From assembly GCA_947176895.1 (NCBI GenBank), contig CAMWSK010000013.1:1-62954 (forward strand): a stretch of 62,954 nt of DNA, in the 5' to 3' direction. A program made the translations under genes and the position numbers. Under the pieces are notes generated by a model. It made no database searches, was not told the origin of the DNA, and saw only the letters and a list, made by a program, of their open reading frames with translations. The stretch comes from an uncultured Prevotellaceae bacterium. Its GTDB lineage: Bacteria; Bacteroidota; Bacteroidia; Bacteroidales; Bacteroidaceae. This document shows positions 41,810-51,040 of the stretch, piece by piece; position 1 is the first letter of the stretch, and the number at the start of each line of letters is the position of its first letter.

Positions 41810-43276
41810 ATGCCACAGAACACCCCCTCCATCCTGCGCCGCCTCGACTGGTTCACCGTGCTCATCTACATGGCTCTCATGGCCCTGGGATGGGTGAGCG
41901 TGTGCGGCGCCTCCTATGACCCCGACCTTCAGCTCTCCGTCCTGGACATGAGCACACGCCCGGGCATGCAGGTGGTGTGGATAGGCACCTCGCTGTTGCT
42001 CGGCCTCATCCTGCTGGGCATCAACGAACGGGTGTGGACCACCTTCGGCGTGGCCATCTATCTGCTCTTCATGGTGCTGCTCTTCGTCACGCCCTTTCTG
42101 GCACGCGAAACCAAAGGTTCGCTCTCGTGGATCAAGATAGGCTCGTTCAGCATACAGCCCGCCGAGTTCGCCAAGTTCGCCACCGCACTGTGCGCGGCCT
42201 CGTGCATCAGCCGGCGCGGCTTCTCGATGCGCAACAAGCGCGACTTCCTCCTTTCCTGCGCCATCATCCTGCTGCCCATGGCACTCATCGTGAAGCAAAA
42301 AGAGACGGGCAGCGCACTGGTCTACCTGTCTCTCTTCCTGATGCTCTACCGCGAGGGGCTCTCGGGCAGCATCCTGCTGACGGCCGTCTCCGCCGTGAGC
42401 ATCTTCGTGGTGGGCGTGAAGTTCTCGCTCACCCCCATCGAGCATATCGCCCTGGGCGACTTGGGCACCCTATGCGTGTGCCTCATCATCCAGGCCTTCA
42501 CCCTCGCCTTCGTCCACAGCTACACGCCCCGCCCGCGCCCCACGGGCCGGATGTTGGCGGCCACGGCCGGTGCGCTCCTCGCCGGCTATGCCCTGGTGCG
42601 CTGGCTTCTGCCCATGGTCAGCCTGAACGTGGTGGCGACGGGCGTGGTGGCTGCCACCGTGCTCTACCTTATTTATATGGCCATACGGCGATGGATGTGG
42701 CACTACGTGTTCATCGCCATCTTCGCCATGGGCGGACTGAGCCTGCACGCGGGAGCCAACTATGTGCTCAACAACATCATGGAACCCCACCAACAAACGC
42801 GCATACGCGTATTTCTTGGCATGGAGGATGACCCGCTGGGAAAAGGCTACAACGTGAACCAGGCCAAGATTGCCATCGGTTCGGGCGGACTGAAAGGCAA
42901 GGGATTCAAAAACGGGACACAAACAAAACTCAAATACGTGCCCGAACAGGACACCGACTTCATCTTCTGCACCGTGGGCGAGGAACAGGGCTTCCTGGGC
43001 TGCGCCACCGTGCTCATGCTCTTCCTCACGCTCATCCTGCGGCTCATCCACCTGGCCGAGCGGCAGAGCGACCGCTTCGCCCGCGTCTATGGCTATTGTG
43101 TGCTGAGCATCTTCCTCTTCCACGTGTTCATCAACGTGGGCATGGTGCTGGGACTGACCCCCGTCATCGGCATCCCGCTGCCTTTCTTCTCCTACGGCGG
43201 CAGCAGCCTGTGGGGCTTCACCATCCTGCTCTTCATCTTTCTGAGGATGGACACCGCCCGCGAACGGCTCACCTGA
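41810..43276 (+). CDS. rodA: Peptidoglycan glycosyltransferase RodA
   Basis: Start at 41810 (MPQNTPSILRRLDW). The 488-residue SEDS-family protein has about ten membrane helices and the late signature 'PLPFFSYGGSSLWG', with 'FSIQPAEFAKFATAL' and 'QDTDFIFCTVGEEQGFLG'. RodA polymerises glycan strands with PBP2. Last gene of the operon; its end overlaps by 8 bp the end of a convergent lipoprotein gene. Confidence 0.96.
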   Translation: MPQNTPSILRRLDWFTVLIYMALMALGWVSVCGASYDPDLQLSVLDMSTRPGMQVVWIGTSLLLGLILLGINERVWTTFGVAIYLLFMVLLFVTPFLARETKGSLSWIKIGSFSIQPAEFAKFATALCAASCISRRGFSMRNKRDFLLSCAIILLPMALIVKQKETGSALVYLSLFLMLYREGLSGSILLTAVSAVSIFVVGVKFSLTPIEHIALGDLGTLCVCLIIQAFTLAFVHSYTPRPRPTGRMLAATAGALLAGYALVRWLLPMVSLNVVATGVVAATVLYLIYMAIRRWMWHYVFIAIFAMGGLSLHAGANYVLNNIMEPHQQTRIRVFLGMEDDPLGKGYNVNQAKIAIGSGGLKGKGFKNGTQTKLKYVPEQDTDFIFCTVGEEQGFLGCATVLMLFLTLILRLIHLAERQSDRFARVYGYCVLSIFLFHVFINVGMVLGLTPVIGIPLPFFSYGGSSLWGFTILLFIFLRMDTARERLT

Positions 43277-43835
43277 TAACCGGACGCCAGCGACCGGAAG
43301 ACAAGCGTATGGCCTCGGTGTGCATGGGCTGTACCGAGCCGTCCTCCATCGTGAAATCCACAACCGCCTTACAAACCATTTCCTCCTCCGCACCCATTTC
43401 GGCGATGGAGAAGGACTTGGGGAAGCGACCCAGCCGCACCAGCCCCTCCATCATGTGCTGATAGTCGAGTATCAGCTGCGGCTCCCTGTCGAAACCCAGT
43501 TCACAGATGTGGAACATCAGGGGCGCGTCCAGCGCCACATAGGCCCGCATGTGGGCCTCCACGGCCTCGCGGGGAGAACCGAACGAGGGCGGAGGAAGCA
43601 ACGCCAGCGAGTCGATACGTGCCATGCTGAACGAGTCCCGGCGGATTTCCTCAACCGAACGATACGGTTCGATGGGTTGAAGGCCGGTCTCGCTGCCGCG
43701 AGACGGCGCGGCCACCGTGCCTGCTGAATCATCCGTACTCACGGCCTCTGCTCCGGCCTCCGTCTTTTGTGAGCGGCGACCGCAACCGGCAACCAGGCTC
43801 ACCATCAAAAGGAAGAAAAAGGTTCTTGTCATCAT
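43269..43835 (-). CDS. Lipoprotein of unknown function, convergent to rodA
   Basis: The 188-residue product (start MMTRTFFF; ATGs at 43853 and 43832 are alternatives) has a lipobox 'SLVAGC'. The mature part begins low-complexity (Ala/Ser/Glu-rich), then has a compact domain ('EAVEAHMRAYVALDAPLMFHICELGF', 'CKAVVDFTMEDGS'), which resembles the NTF2-like or DUF4878-type pattern only loosely. A consensus promoter is at 43898-43929. Its 3' end overlaps rodA by 8 bp. Confidence 0.75.
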   Translation of the reverse strand: MMTRTFFFLLMVSLVAGCGRRSQKTEAGAEAVSTDDSAGTVAAPSRGSETGLQPIEPYRSVEEIRRDSFSMARIDSLALLPPPSFGSPREAVEAHMRAYVALDAPLMFHICELGFDREPQLILDYQHMMEGLVRLGRFPKSFSIAEMGAEEEMVCKAVVDFTMEDGSVQPMHTEAIRLSSGRWRPVIR

Positions 43836-43897
43836 CAGGGGAATCTCTATCATTATTCTATGTTCTCAAGTGTCATGTATCGGTTGAAATACAACTG

Positions 43898-43929
43898 CAA
43901 ATATAAGCCGCATAACTCAGAAATGCAAA
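43898..43929 (-). promoter_or_regulatory. Promoter of the lipoprotein gene
   Basis: On the minus strand TTTG (43926-43929), 20-bp spacer, TATATTTG (43898-43905): a full match to the Bacteroidetes consensus. Transcript start near 43891. Confidence 0.8.
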
Positions 43930-43979
43930 TTTGCCTTCAAATACTTGCATGAGAAGGCTCCCTCCTCCCGGGCGAAAGA

Positions 43980-44025
43980 AAAAGGAAGCGGTGCACCCAC
44001 ATCCATCATGCAGGTGCACCGCCTT
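43980..44025 (-). terminator. Terminator of the 1383-residue peptidase gene
   Basis: GCGGTGCACC (43988-43997) pairs with GGTGCACCGC (44013-44022), flanked by AAAGG/CCTTT that extends the stem; on the minus strand it is followed by a T-rich tract (TTCCTTTTTCTTTC). Confidence 0.85.
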
Positions 44026-44062
44026 TCTGTTTACCGGTTATCGGGTGAAGGAATTGCCGCGT

Positions 44063-47000
44063 TTAGCGCAACACCTTCTTGCCGTTGACGATGTAGATAC
44101 CCTTGCCGGCCTTGCTCACCTTGCGGCCGGAGAGGTCGTAGATGGCACCGTCGGCGGTGTTGTCGGCCTCGATGCCTTCGATGTTCACGGTGGGGTCGAT
44201 GGCAGAAGCCTTCTTGTAAAGGTTGTCGTAGGCCTTCACCAGAGCGTCATATACAGACGAGTCGGTCAACGGGGTGCGGAAGGTGTAGCCCAATTGTCCG
44301 TCACTCTCATCCACTCTCTTGATGAGCGTGCTGACAAGCGACGCGGTAATCGACGTGTAGGGCTCCTTCAGTTTCACGGTCTCCGCGGCATCATACATCT
44401 TGAAGTCGGCCACGGCGAACCAGGGGTAGTCGGACTCGTCGACAAATTTGCCGGCAGTAGACATCACGTCGAGCCTCCAATAGCGATAGGACACGCTTGC
44501 CCTGACGACAGGACTTTGGATTTCCAGCTCCTTGCCGTTGATGACACCCACCTTGGTCCAGGTGTTTCCGGTGCTGCTGCCATAGACAATGATGCTCTTG
44601 GGATAGTTGACAGACGATCTGCCGAGGATGTCGAACTGCACGCTTTTGGTCTTCACGCCGCTGCCCAGGTCAATCTTCAGATGATGGGGTGCGGTGGCGT
44701 TGTTGGCGGTGCGGTTGCTCATGAAATAGGTCACCGGGCTTGCGTCGATGGCATACGACAAGGGGTTGGTTGTGCTGGGCTGGTTGGTAGAGAGGTAGCC
44801 TGCGTTGGCGGCATCGGTAACCTGCAGGGTGTAGGGAGTGCGGTCAACGGTAACCTCACACACATCGCTGAGCAAGGCACGGCTCTGCCTGAGCTTCTCG
44901 TTGAACATCTCGTCGGTCACCGTTTCCAGCTCGCTGACCAGTTCGATGGTCCACTGTGAGCCTTCGTCGGCCGAGCCCCACACAGTGACGTTGCCGGAGG
45001 GATCGATGTTGACATTGGTCTCGTCTTTGGGTCTCAAGGTGAAGACACCCATGCCCAGATGATTTACCTTGAACACGCCGGCGGCTGTAGGCAACTCACC
45101 GCCCATGTTCACGCCGCTCACGTTGTCCTTCTCGTTGAAAGTGGCGCCCATCAGCTTCAGGCTGGAATTGTTCTGCAGATAATAAGTACCGTTGTTCTTG
45201 TCGTTGGCGGGAACGAAAGCCCATCTGGAAGCGGTGGTCGCCGAAGTGGATCCCGAAACATTGTTGCCGCTGGCGGCCAGATAGCGTGACGAACCGCTCA
45301 CCTTACGCACGCTGGTGATGGTGTACAACCCGTTGGCGGTGAGCTTCTGTGAGGGGTCCTCGGTCTTCAGACGCAACACCTCGGTATTCAGCTTGTCGGC
45401 CAAAGTCAGATAGTTGTCCTCGTCCTTGTTGCTGATGGCGCTGCGTGCCTCGTCCACAAAGGCCTTGAGGGGAGCGATCACGTCAGAGCTGTAGAGTCCC
45501 ACCTTCTTGCCCGTGGGGTCTTCCATGGCCGTGTACTCGCCGGCCAGTTCCAGGGCCTTCTGCAGGATTTCGAGCTTCTCGGCGGGCGTGGCGCTTTCGG
45601 CCTTGTCGGCCACCTCGCTCGTGGTGCCGTCGCCATTGATGGTCTTGATGGTGAAGCCGGCAACTGCCAGTTCGGCGGGAATCTCGAACTCGAAGCGGTT
45701 GCTCATATAGGCGATGTTGCCCTCCTTGTCGTAGACGATGAAACCTGCGCCGCCGGTGCCCGTGAGCTTCAGCTTGTTGCCGCTGAGGATATAGGTGTAG
45801 TCGCTGGTGTTGGCGCTGCCGTCGATGAAGGTGAGCACGTCACCCACGTTGCCGTACTCGTTCTGCATCTCTTCCGCTGTCATCATGGAGCCCCAGTTGG
45901 TGTATTTCATGTCTCCGGGTTGTGCCCAGGGGTCATGACGCTGACGCGGAATCTGGCGGTCCTCCACGAAAATGATCTGCAGGTTTTCGGGATAGCCCTT
46001 GGCCTTTACGCGTGCAATGGCGGCATCGATGTCTTTCTGCTCGCAGCATACATAATATGAAGAGTAGTCACCGCAATAGGCATAATACTTGGTGCCAATC
46101 TTTTCAATCGAACCGCCGGCCTCGCTTGTCGGGGTCAGGAAGCCCCACATGCGGAAGTATTCGGTCAGGTCCTCGCCTGCGGCCTCGCAAGCCTTTTCGT
46201 AGAACTTCAGCCAGCTGGTGGTGGCAGAGCCCTTGTTGGCACCACCGTAAGAACCTTCGTACCAGCCCTCGCCGCCGAAGCTCATGGGATCCTCACGCAA
46301 GAGCTTGAAGAGCCTGGGAGAGAACTGCTTGTTCTTGCCGGCCTGGTGGTAGTAGAGCCACAGGTTGTAGTACATACGCATGGTGATGCTGATGTCGCGT
46401 TGCGAGAAGATGATCTTCTGGGCCACATAGTTGTCATAGTTCTGCGAGAAGTTCCATCCGCGTGACAGTCTGTAGCCGTACTGGCTGGTGATGATGTTGG
46501 AGAAATAGTTGTTGCTCGACTCCATGCAAGAGGGCAGGTTGATGGTGCCCTGGTTGTTGTGGCCGCTCTCGTGACCGCAGCACCAGATGTCGAAGTCGGC
46601 ACGCTCAGCATTGTATGAGCTTTCCACAGCCCCGATTCCGGGCATGCCGGTGTAGCTGTTGCTGGAATGGGGGTTCTTGCCGTCCGGACACTGCATGGTG
46701 GGCGCCAGGTTGTTCACATACGTGGGATAGATGGCATCACCGCCGCCGGGCTTCAGGTTCTCCAGCTCGTTGTCGGCCTCGCCGTTCTCCACGCGGGCCT
46801 GCCAGCCCATGTTGCTCCATTCCCACTTGAGCACATTGTCGTAGAAATTGATGCTCTTGTATATCTTGTAGCCGTACTTGGAGTCGGCAGACCACACCTG
46901 GCGGAAGGTCTCCACGGGGAACTCAAAGAGACCGCGCTCGCCCTTCACGCTGAAGTTGATGGCGTACATGTCTCTTTTCTTCGACCTCATCAGACTGATG

Positions 47001-48214
47001 GCATTGCCCAGCACCTCGGCGTACTCGGCATTGGTGGCCTCCTCGTCGCCCACCTTCTTGGTGACATAGCCCAGCACGTCGCCACCCTCGATGTGGATCT
47101 TGATTTCGGGATAGCTGCTCAGAGGCTTCGTGTAGTCGGCCGCGCAGGTGTACATGATCCAATGTGTGCTGTAGTCCAGACCACAGTAGATGATGTTCAT
47201 ACCCTGGTGCAGCACGGTGTTGTTGCCGTCTTGGTCGAACAGGCCGATGACTCCGGAACCCGAAGCCTGGCCGATTTTCAGGGATGCGCCCTCGGGAATC
47301 TCATCCTCCACGAATACGCACATCAGCTGCATGGCGTCGGTCCAGATGCCGGTGGGGTTGTTGCGGTCGCTCATCTGAGTGGCCTTCCACTTGTTCTTGG
47401 GCGAGGCACCGGCGGTGCCTGCATCATCGCAACGTGAGTATATCTTGTAGTTCTGCACACGGAAGCGCTCCGACAGCTGGGGGTTGAACTCGTCCTTCCA
47501 CCTGTTCTTGATGTTCACGACCATGTTCTGAATCAGCTCGGGCAACTCGTCCGCGGTCATTCTGGCCTTGAACGCATCGTCGGTCATGCCCGCAAACTCG
47601 GCCTTGAGTGTGGTGCAGGCCTTGTCCTCGAAATAGTTCTCGACAACGGGGGTAATGGTGCCGGCCTTGTTGACGATTGCCAGCAGGGCGGCTTTCTCGG
47701 CCTGCTGCTGCTTGTAGGCGTCCTGAGCGACTTTCAGCGCCGCCTCGTCCACGGCCACTTCCTCGAACTTCCACCAGCTGCTTGGGTTGTTCCTGTCCCA
47801 CCAACCCACGATGCTATTGCCGCCATCGGCATGTGCGGGCTGTCTGTTGCTGATGATAAGGTAAGAACTGCCGGTCGCCTCGAAAGAGATGGCTGCGCCA
47901 TTGGTATCGGTGTAGCCTTGCTGAGAGGTATACAGGTCACCGAAGAAGCGCTGCGTGTGGGCATTCTGCAACTTGCCGTTAACATAGCTCCACAACTGGT
48001 TGTACTGAGTGTCTCCACCCTGTTCGGATGCCTTCATGGCGTTGGAAATCAAGTCTTCGGTTATGGCATAACCATAACGCACGCCACTTGAGGTGACAGA
48101 CTTGTCCGGATTCTGATTGACAATGCGGTAATACTTACCCGCCTTGGGCAATTGTGCCATTGTCGTGAGGCTGACCAACAGCCCCACAAAGGACATTAGT
48201 AATGTTTTTTTCAT
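44063..48214 (-). CDS. Secreted M60-like metallopeptidase (1383 residues) with F5/8C domain
   Basis: Signal peptide ~1-21, then a trefoil-like N-terminal part. The M60-like core (~270-740) has HESGH at ~548, followed after 12 residues by Glu ('CMESSNNYFSN'), the same HExxH-x12-E spacing as in the 2377-residue paralogue. After a beta-rich region and linker come a trefoil-like part (~985-1090) and a discoidin-like domain (~1120-1280: 'NQPSTTNPLSYAIDASPVTYF'). The C-terminus ends with 'DLSGRKVSKAGKGIYIVNG', a Por-tail-like sorting or anchoring sequence. Probably acts on host or mucin glycoproteins at the cell surface (inference). Confidence 0.9.
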   Translation of the reverse strand: MKKTLLMSFVGLLVSLTTMAQLPKAGKYYRIVNQNPDKSVTSSGVRYGYAITEDLISNAMKASEQGGDTQYNQLWSYVNGKLQNAHTQRFFGDLYTSQQGYTDTNGAAISFEATGSSYLIISNRQPAHADGGNSIVGWWDRNNPSSWWKFEEVAVDEAALKVAQDAYKQQQAEKAALLAIVNKAGTITPVVENYFEDKACTTLKAEFAGMTDDAFKARMTADELPELIQNMVVNIKNRWKDEFNPQLSERFRVQNYKIYSRCDDAGTAGASPKNKWKATQMSDRNNPTGIWTDAMQLMCVFVEDEIPEGASLKIGQASGSGVIGLFDQDGNNTVLHQGMNIIYCGLDYSTHWIMYTCAADYTKPLSSYPEIKIHIEGGDVLGYVTKKVGDEEATNAEYAEVLGNAISLMRSKKRDMYAINFSVKGERGLFEFPVETFRQVWSADSKYGYKIYKSINFYDNVLKWEWSNMGWQARVENGEADNELENLKPGGGDAIYPTYVNNLAPTMQCPDGKNPHSSNSYTGMPGIGAVESSYNAERADFDIWCCGHESGHNNQGTINLPSCMESSNNYFSNIITSQYGYRLSRGWNFSQNYDNYVAQKIIFSQRDISITMRMYYNLWLYYHQAGKNKQFSPRLFKLLREDPMSFGGEGWYEGSYGGANKGSATTSWLKFYEKACEAAGEDLTEYFRMWGFLTPTSEAGGSIEKIGTKYYAYCGDYSSYYVCCEQKDIDAAIARVKAKGYPENLQIIFVEDRQIPRQRHDPWAQPGDMKYTNWGSMMTAEEMQNEYGNVGDVLTFIDGSANTSDYTYILSGNKLKLTGTGGAGFIVYDKEGNIAYMSNRFEFEIPAELAVAGFTIKTINGDGTTSEVADKAESATPAEKLEILQKALELAGEYTAMEDPTGKKVGLYSSDVIAPLKAFVDEARSAISNKDEDNYLTLADKLNTEVLRLKTEDPSQKLTANGLYTITSVRKVSGSSRYLAASGNNVSGSTSATTASRWAFVPANDKNNGTYYLQNNSSLKLMGATFNEKDNVSGVNMGGELPTAAGVFKVNHLGMGVFTLRPKDETNVNIDPSGNVTVWGSADEGSQWTIELVSELETVTDEMFNEKLRQSRALLSDVCEVTVDRTPYTLQVTDAANAGYLSTNQPSTTNPLSYAIDASPVTYFMSNRTANNATAPHHLKIDLGSGVKTKSVQFDILGRSSVNYPKSIIVYGSSTGNTWTKVGVINGKELEIQSPVVRASVSYRYWRLDVMSTAGKFVDESDYPWFAVADFKMYDAAETVKLKEPYTSITASLVSTLIKRVDESDGQLGYTFRTPLTDSSVYDALVKAYDNLYKKASAIDPTVNIEGIEADNTADGAIYDLSGRKVSKAGKGIYIVNGKKVLR

Positions 48215-48442
48215 AAATTGGTTAAAGAGTTATAAGTTTTTTCCATTAAAATGATTCTTTGGGGAAAACGGGCATCGGGGTGATGCTCTTCCGGGTTGGT
48301 TCTTTCTTCCGTGTCTTTCTTTAAGGTTATTTTTGTTAACACTAATTCTCTATGTATAAGGGTGTAAGCCCTATGGTTTCACATGGATTCCCTTGTTTTT
48401 TGTTCCGTGGCATCCTTTTGGGTACACCACACTATTATAGTA

Positions 48443-48474
48443 GCAAATGTAGTCATTTGCAAGTAAAAAGCAAT
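48443..48474 (-). promoter_or_regulatory. Promoter with palindromic site, upstream of the 1383-residue peptidase gene
   Basis: TACATTTG (-7 box, minus strand, 48444-48451) with ATTG 19 bp further up (48471-48474; one mismatch to TTTG). The palindrome GCAAATG-TAGT-CATTTGC (48443-48460) covers the -7 box and could be an operator. It predicts a leader of ~220 nt; nothing else is recognisable in 48215-48440. Confidence 0.55.
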
Positions 48475-48568
48475 CACCTCCGTTCCGAAGATTAGTCAAA
48501 TTTAACAAACAAACGTTTGATTTTGCATGTTTTAACTGAACATTCGTCATATCCTGCCACAAAAGAAG

Positions 48569-48621
48569 CGAAAAGGAACACGGAGGACGACCTGATGGTG
48601 CGTTCTCCGTGTTCCTTTTCG
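48569..48621 (-). terminator. tRNA-Thr terminator
   Basis: A 17-bp perfect stem (48569-48585 with 48605-48621) directly follows the 3' end of the tRNA gene on the minus strand and is followed by CTTCTTTTG. Confidence 0.85.
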
Positions 48622-48693
<72 letters not shown>

Positions 48694-48726
48694 CTGACTG
48701 CGGGCATCTGTCCCGTTTTGCGGGTA

Positions 48727-48734
48727 CAAAGGTA
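48727..48734 (-). promoter_or_regulatory. tRNA promoter -7 box
   Basis: CAAAGGTA is TACCTTTG on the minus strand, 34 bp before the tRNA 5' end; no proper -33 box. Confidence 0.5.
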
Positions 48735-48773
48735 TATCAATTTTAGCAAACCAGGAAACTTTTCGCCAACTTT

Positions 48774-50816
48774 TTACTCCAGCACCCACACACATTGGTC
48801 GCTGAGCCGACTCTTGCCCTTCGTGGTGCGCACCTCCAGGCGGTTCTCCCCGGGGTGCAATGTCACGGGGAAGCGGCAGATATGCAGGCTGTCGGGCCGC
48901 TGCTTGTCCACCGGCCTTCCGTCGCAGAAGAGCTCCACCTCGGGCGTGTTGGTGAACACCATCAGCTCCGTGTCGGCATGCTTGCGGTTGCGGGCACGCT
49001 TGCCTGCGATGTGCAGCATGGGTTCCGTGTTCCAGTTGGCCTTGTAGAAGTAGAAAGCGTCTTTGCGGGTGCTGCGGTCGTGGGTCACGAGTCCCTTGTC
49101 GTTGATGCCGGGGCGGTCGCCCTCGGTGCGGTGGGCGGCACCGAAGTCAAACATGTTCCACACGAAGCTGCCCCACACAAACGGCCGTTGGTGGATAATC
49201 CTCCAGTTCTCTATATGATAATACGTCTGCCAGTTCTCGGGGTGCCACCAGCTGTTGGCCGCCGGTTGCTTCAGTGAATCCTGCTGATGGAGCACGCTGG
49301 CTCCGGCACCATATTCGCTGATGGCGATGCGCAGGTCGGGACGCTCGGCGTGCGTCGCGTCCAGCCACTTGCCCAGCGAGGCGGGCGAGGCTCCGTACCA
49401 CCCGTCGTAGCGGTTCCATGCGATGAGGTCGGTGACATAGTTCAGGTCGCCGCCCTGGTTGCTGGCCGCAGTGGTCAGGCGCGTGGAGTCGGTGCTGTGG
49501 GCCACATGGTTCAGCCACTTAACCAGCGGCAACGGGTCGCCCAGCGTCTTGTTCAGCTCGTTGAACAGGCCCCAGGCGAAGATGCTGGGGTGGTTGTACT
49601 GCTGATAGATGAGTTCCTTCAGTTGCTCCTCGGCGTTCCTGCGGAAGGCGGGGCCGGCGGTGAAGCCCGTGCCGGCATAACCTCCGGGGCCCACGAAGGG
49701 AATCTCGGCCCACACCAGCAGTCCGTGGCGGTCGGCCAGGCCATACATCTCGTCGGCCTGCTGGTAATGTGCCAGGCGCATGGCGTTGACGCCCATCTCC
49801 AACATGATGTCCACGTCCTCACGGTGGTGCTCCGGGCGGAGCGCACTGCCCAACTGCGCCCGCTCCTGGTGGCGGCAGACACCCTGCAGGGTGAGATGCT
49901 TGCCGTTGAGGAAGAAACCTTTACCGGGGTCTACGCTGACGGTGCGCAGTCCCAGGGGCTGCACCACGCGGTCAATGGAGCGGCCGTCGGCGATGAGCTC
50001 CACCTCCACCTCATAGAGGAAGGGGTCGCGGCGTCCGTCCCACAGGCGGGGCTTCTCGATGATGAAGTCGCCGGCCACCGTCCGTTCCTTGAGAAGCCCG
50101 GACAGCGTGAGGGCCTTCTCCCCGGTGGCCACGGTGCGCCCCTCGCCGCGCACCGTCCAGCGCAGCGTGGCGTCCTGCCGTTCGTCGGCCATGTTGGTGA
50201 GCACCACCTTCAGCCCCACCTCAGCCTGCCGATCGCTTACGGACTTGGTGGTGAGGAACACGCCGGGCGAACCGTGGTATAGTGGCGTGATGCAGGCGCG
50301 GTCGGTGATGAGCAGCTCCACATCGCGGTAGAGGCCGCCATAGAAGTTGAAGTCGCCCACCAGCGGCATCACGTCGGCGTTCTCGCCGTTGTTCACACTC
50401 ACGTGCAGCGTGTTCTTCTCGCCAAGCCGCAGTCCGTCGGTCAACTCCACCGCAAAGGCACTGTAGCCGCCGCGGTGCTCGGTCAGAAGCCGGTTGTTGA
50501 GGTAGACATGGGCCACGCTGTTGGCTCCCTGGAAGCGCACAAACACGCGCCTCCCCTCCCACTCCTTGGGCGCCACGAACGTTTTGGTGTAGTTGCCCGT
50601 GCCGCGCAGATAGTGGATGTCGCCGCTCAGCGCATCCTGCGCATTCCACGTGTGGGGCAGCTGCACGCGGGTGGTTTTGCCGCCATCCACCTCGCCCGGT
50701 GCGCGGAACGTCCAGTCGCTGTTGAAATCTTTCGTCACGCGCTGCGCTGCCGCAGCAGTGGAAAAGCCGATGAAAGCGGCCAAAATCAGGGATTTAATGT
50801 TTTGATACTGTTTCAT
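48774..50816 (-). CDS. Glycoside hydrolase family 2 beta-glycosidase (galactosidase/glucuronidase type)
   Basis: The 680-residue secreted protein (signal peptide ~1-24) has the GH2 order: sugar-binding jelly roll ('RVQLPHTWNAQD', 'GTGNYTKTFVAP', 'VYLNNRLLTEHRGGYSAF'), Ig-like domain, TIM barrel ('VCRHQERAQLGSALRPEHHREDVDIMLEMGVNAMRLAHY'). The acid/base is Glu420 in 'WGLFNELN' and the nucleophile Glu501 in 'ISEYGAGAS'. It ends with a short Ig-like part. Likely beta-galactosidase; beta-glucuronidase or mannosidase cannot be excluded. It stands alone, without SusCD neighbours. Confidence 0.92.
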   Translation of the reverse strand: MKQYQNIKSLILAAFIGFSTAAAAQRVTKDFNSDWTFRAPGEVDGGKTTRVQLPHTWNAQDALSGDIHYLRGTGNYTKTFVAPKEWEGRRVFVRFQGANSVAHVYLNNRLLTEHRGGYSAFAVELTDGLRLGEKNTLHVSVNNGENADVMPLVGDFNFYGGLYRDVELLITDRACITPLYHGSPGVFLTTKSVSDRQAEVGLKVVLTNMADERQDATLRWTVRGEGRTVATGEKALTLSGLLKERTVAGDFIIEKPRLWDGRRDPFLYEVEVELIADGRSIDRVVQPLGLRTVSVDPGKGFFLNGKHLTLQGVCRHQERAQLGSALRPEHHREDVDIMLEMGVNAMRLAHYQQADEMYGLADRHGLLVWAEIPFVGPGGYAGTGFTAGPAFRRNAEEQLKELIYQQYNHPSIFAWGLFNELNKTLGDPLPLVKWLNHVAHSTDSTRLTTAASNQGGDLNYVTDLIAWNRYDGWYGASPASLGKWLDATHAERPDLRIAISEYGAGASVLHQQDSLKQPAANSWWHPENWQTYYHIENWRIIHQRPFVWGSFVWNMFDFGAAHRTEGDRPGINDKGLVTHDRSTRKDAFYFYKANWNTEPMLHIAGKRARNRKHADTELMVFTNTPEVELFCDGRPVDKQRPDSLHICRFPVTLHPGENRLEVRTTKGKSRLSDQCVWVLE

Positions 50817-50967
50817 GGATAGGGATTATTTGTATTGTTTCGGGGGTCACTGCCATGGCGGTGCCGCGCCTGACAGATTCGGCTCCTTGTTGTGTCATGA
50901 ACGGTGGTTTCTGCATTAACATGCCGTAAAGTTAGCCAAATAAATCGAGATGTCGAGGGAATATGAA

Positions 50968-51030
50968 AAAAACATGTTGATGTTTCGCTCAAAACATCAA
51001 CATGTTTTCAAAAAAGACGGCCATGTTTTT
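50968..51030. repeat. Intergenic 21-22-bp array, locus 4
   Basis: Units at 50972, 50994 and ~51015 (spacing 22, 21). Cores are CATGTTGATG, CATCAACATG and a divergent GACGGCCATG. Located between the GH2 promoter region and the 3' end of rmuC. Confidence 0.72.
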
Positions 51031-51040
51031 GGGGGAAGAA

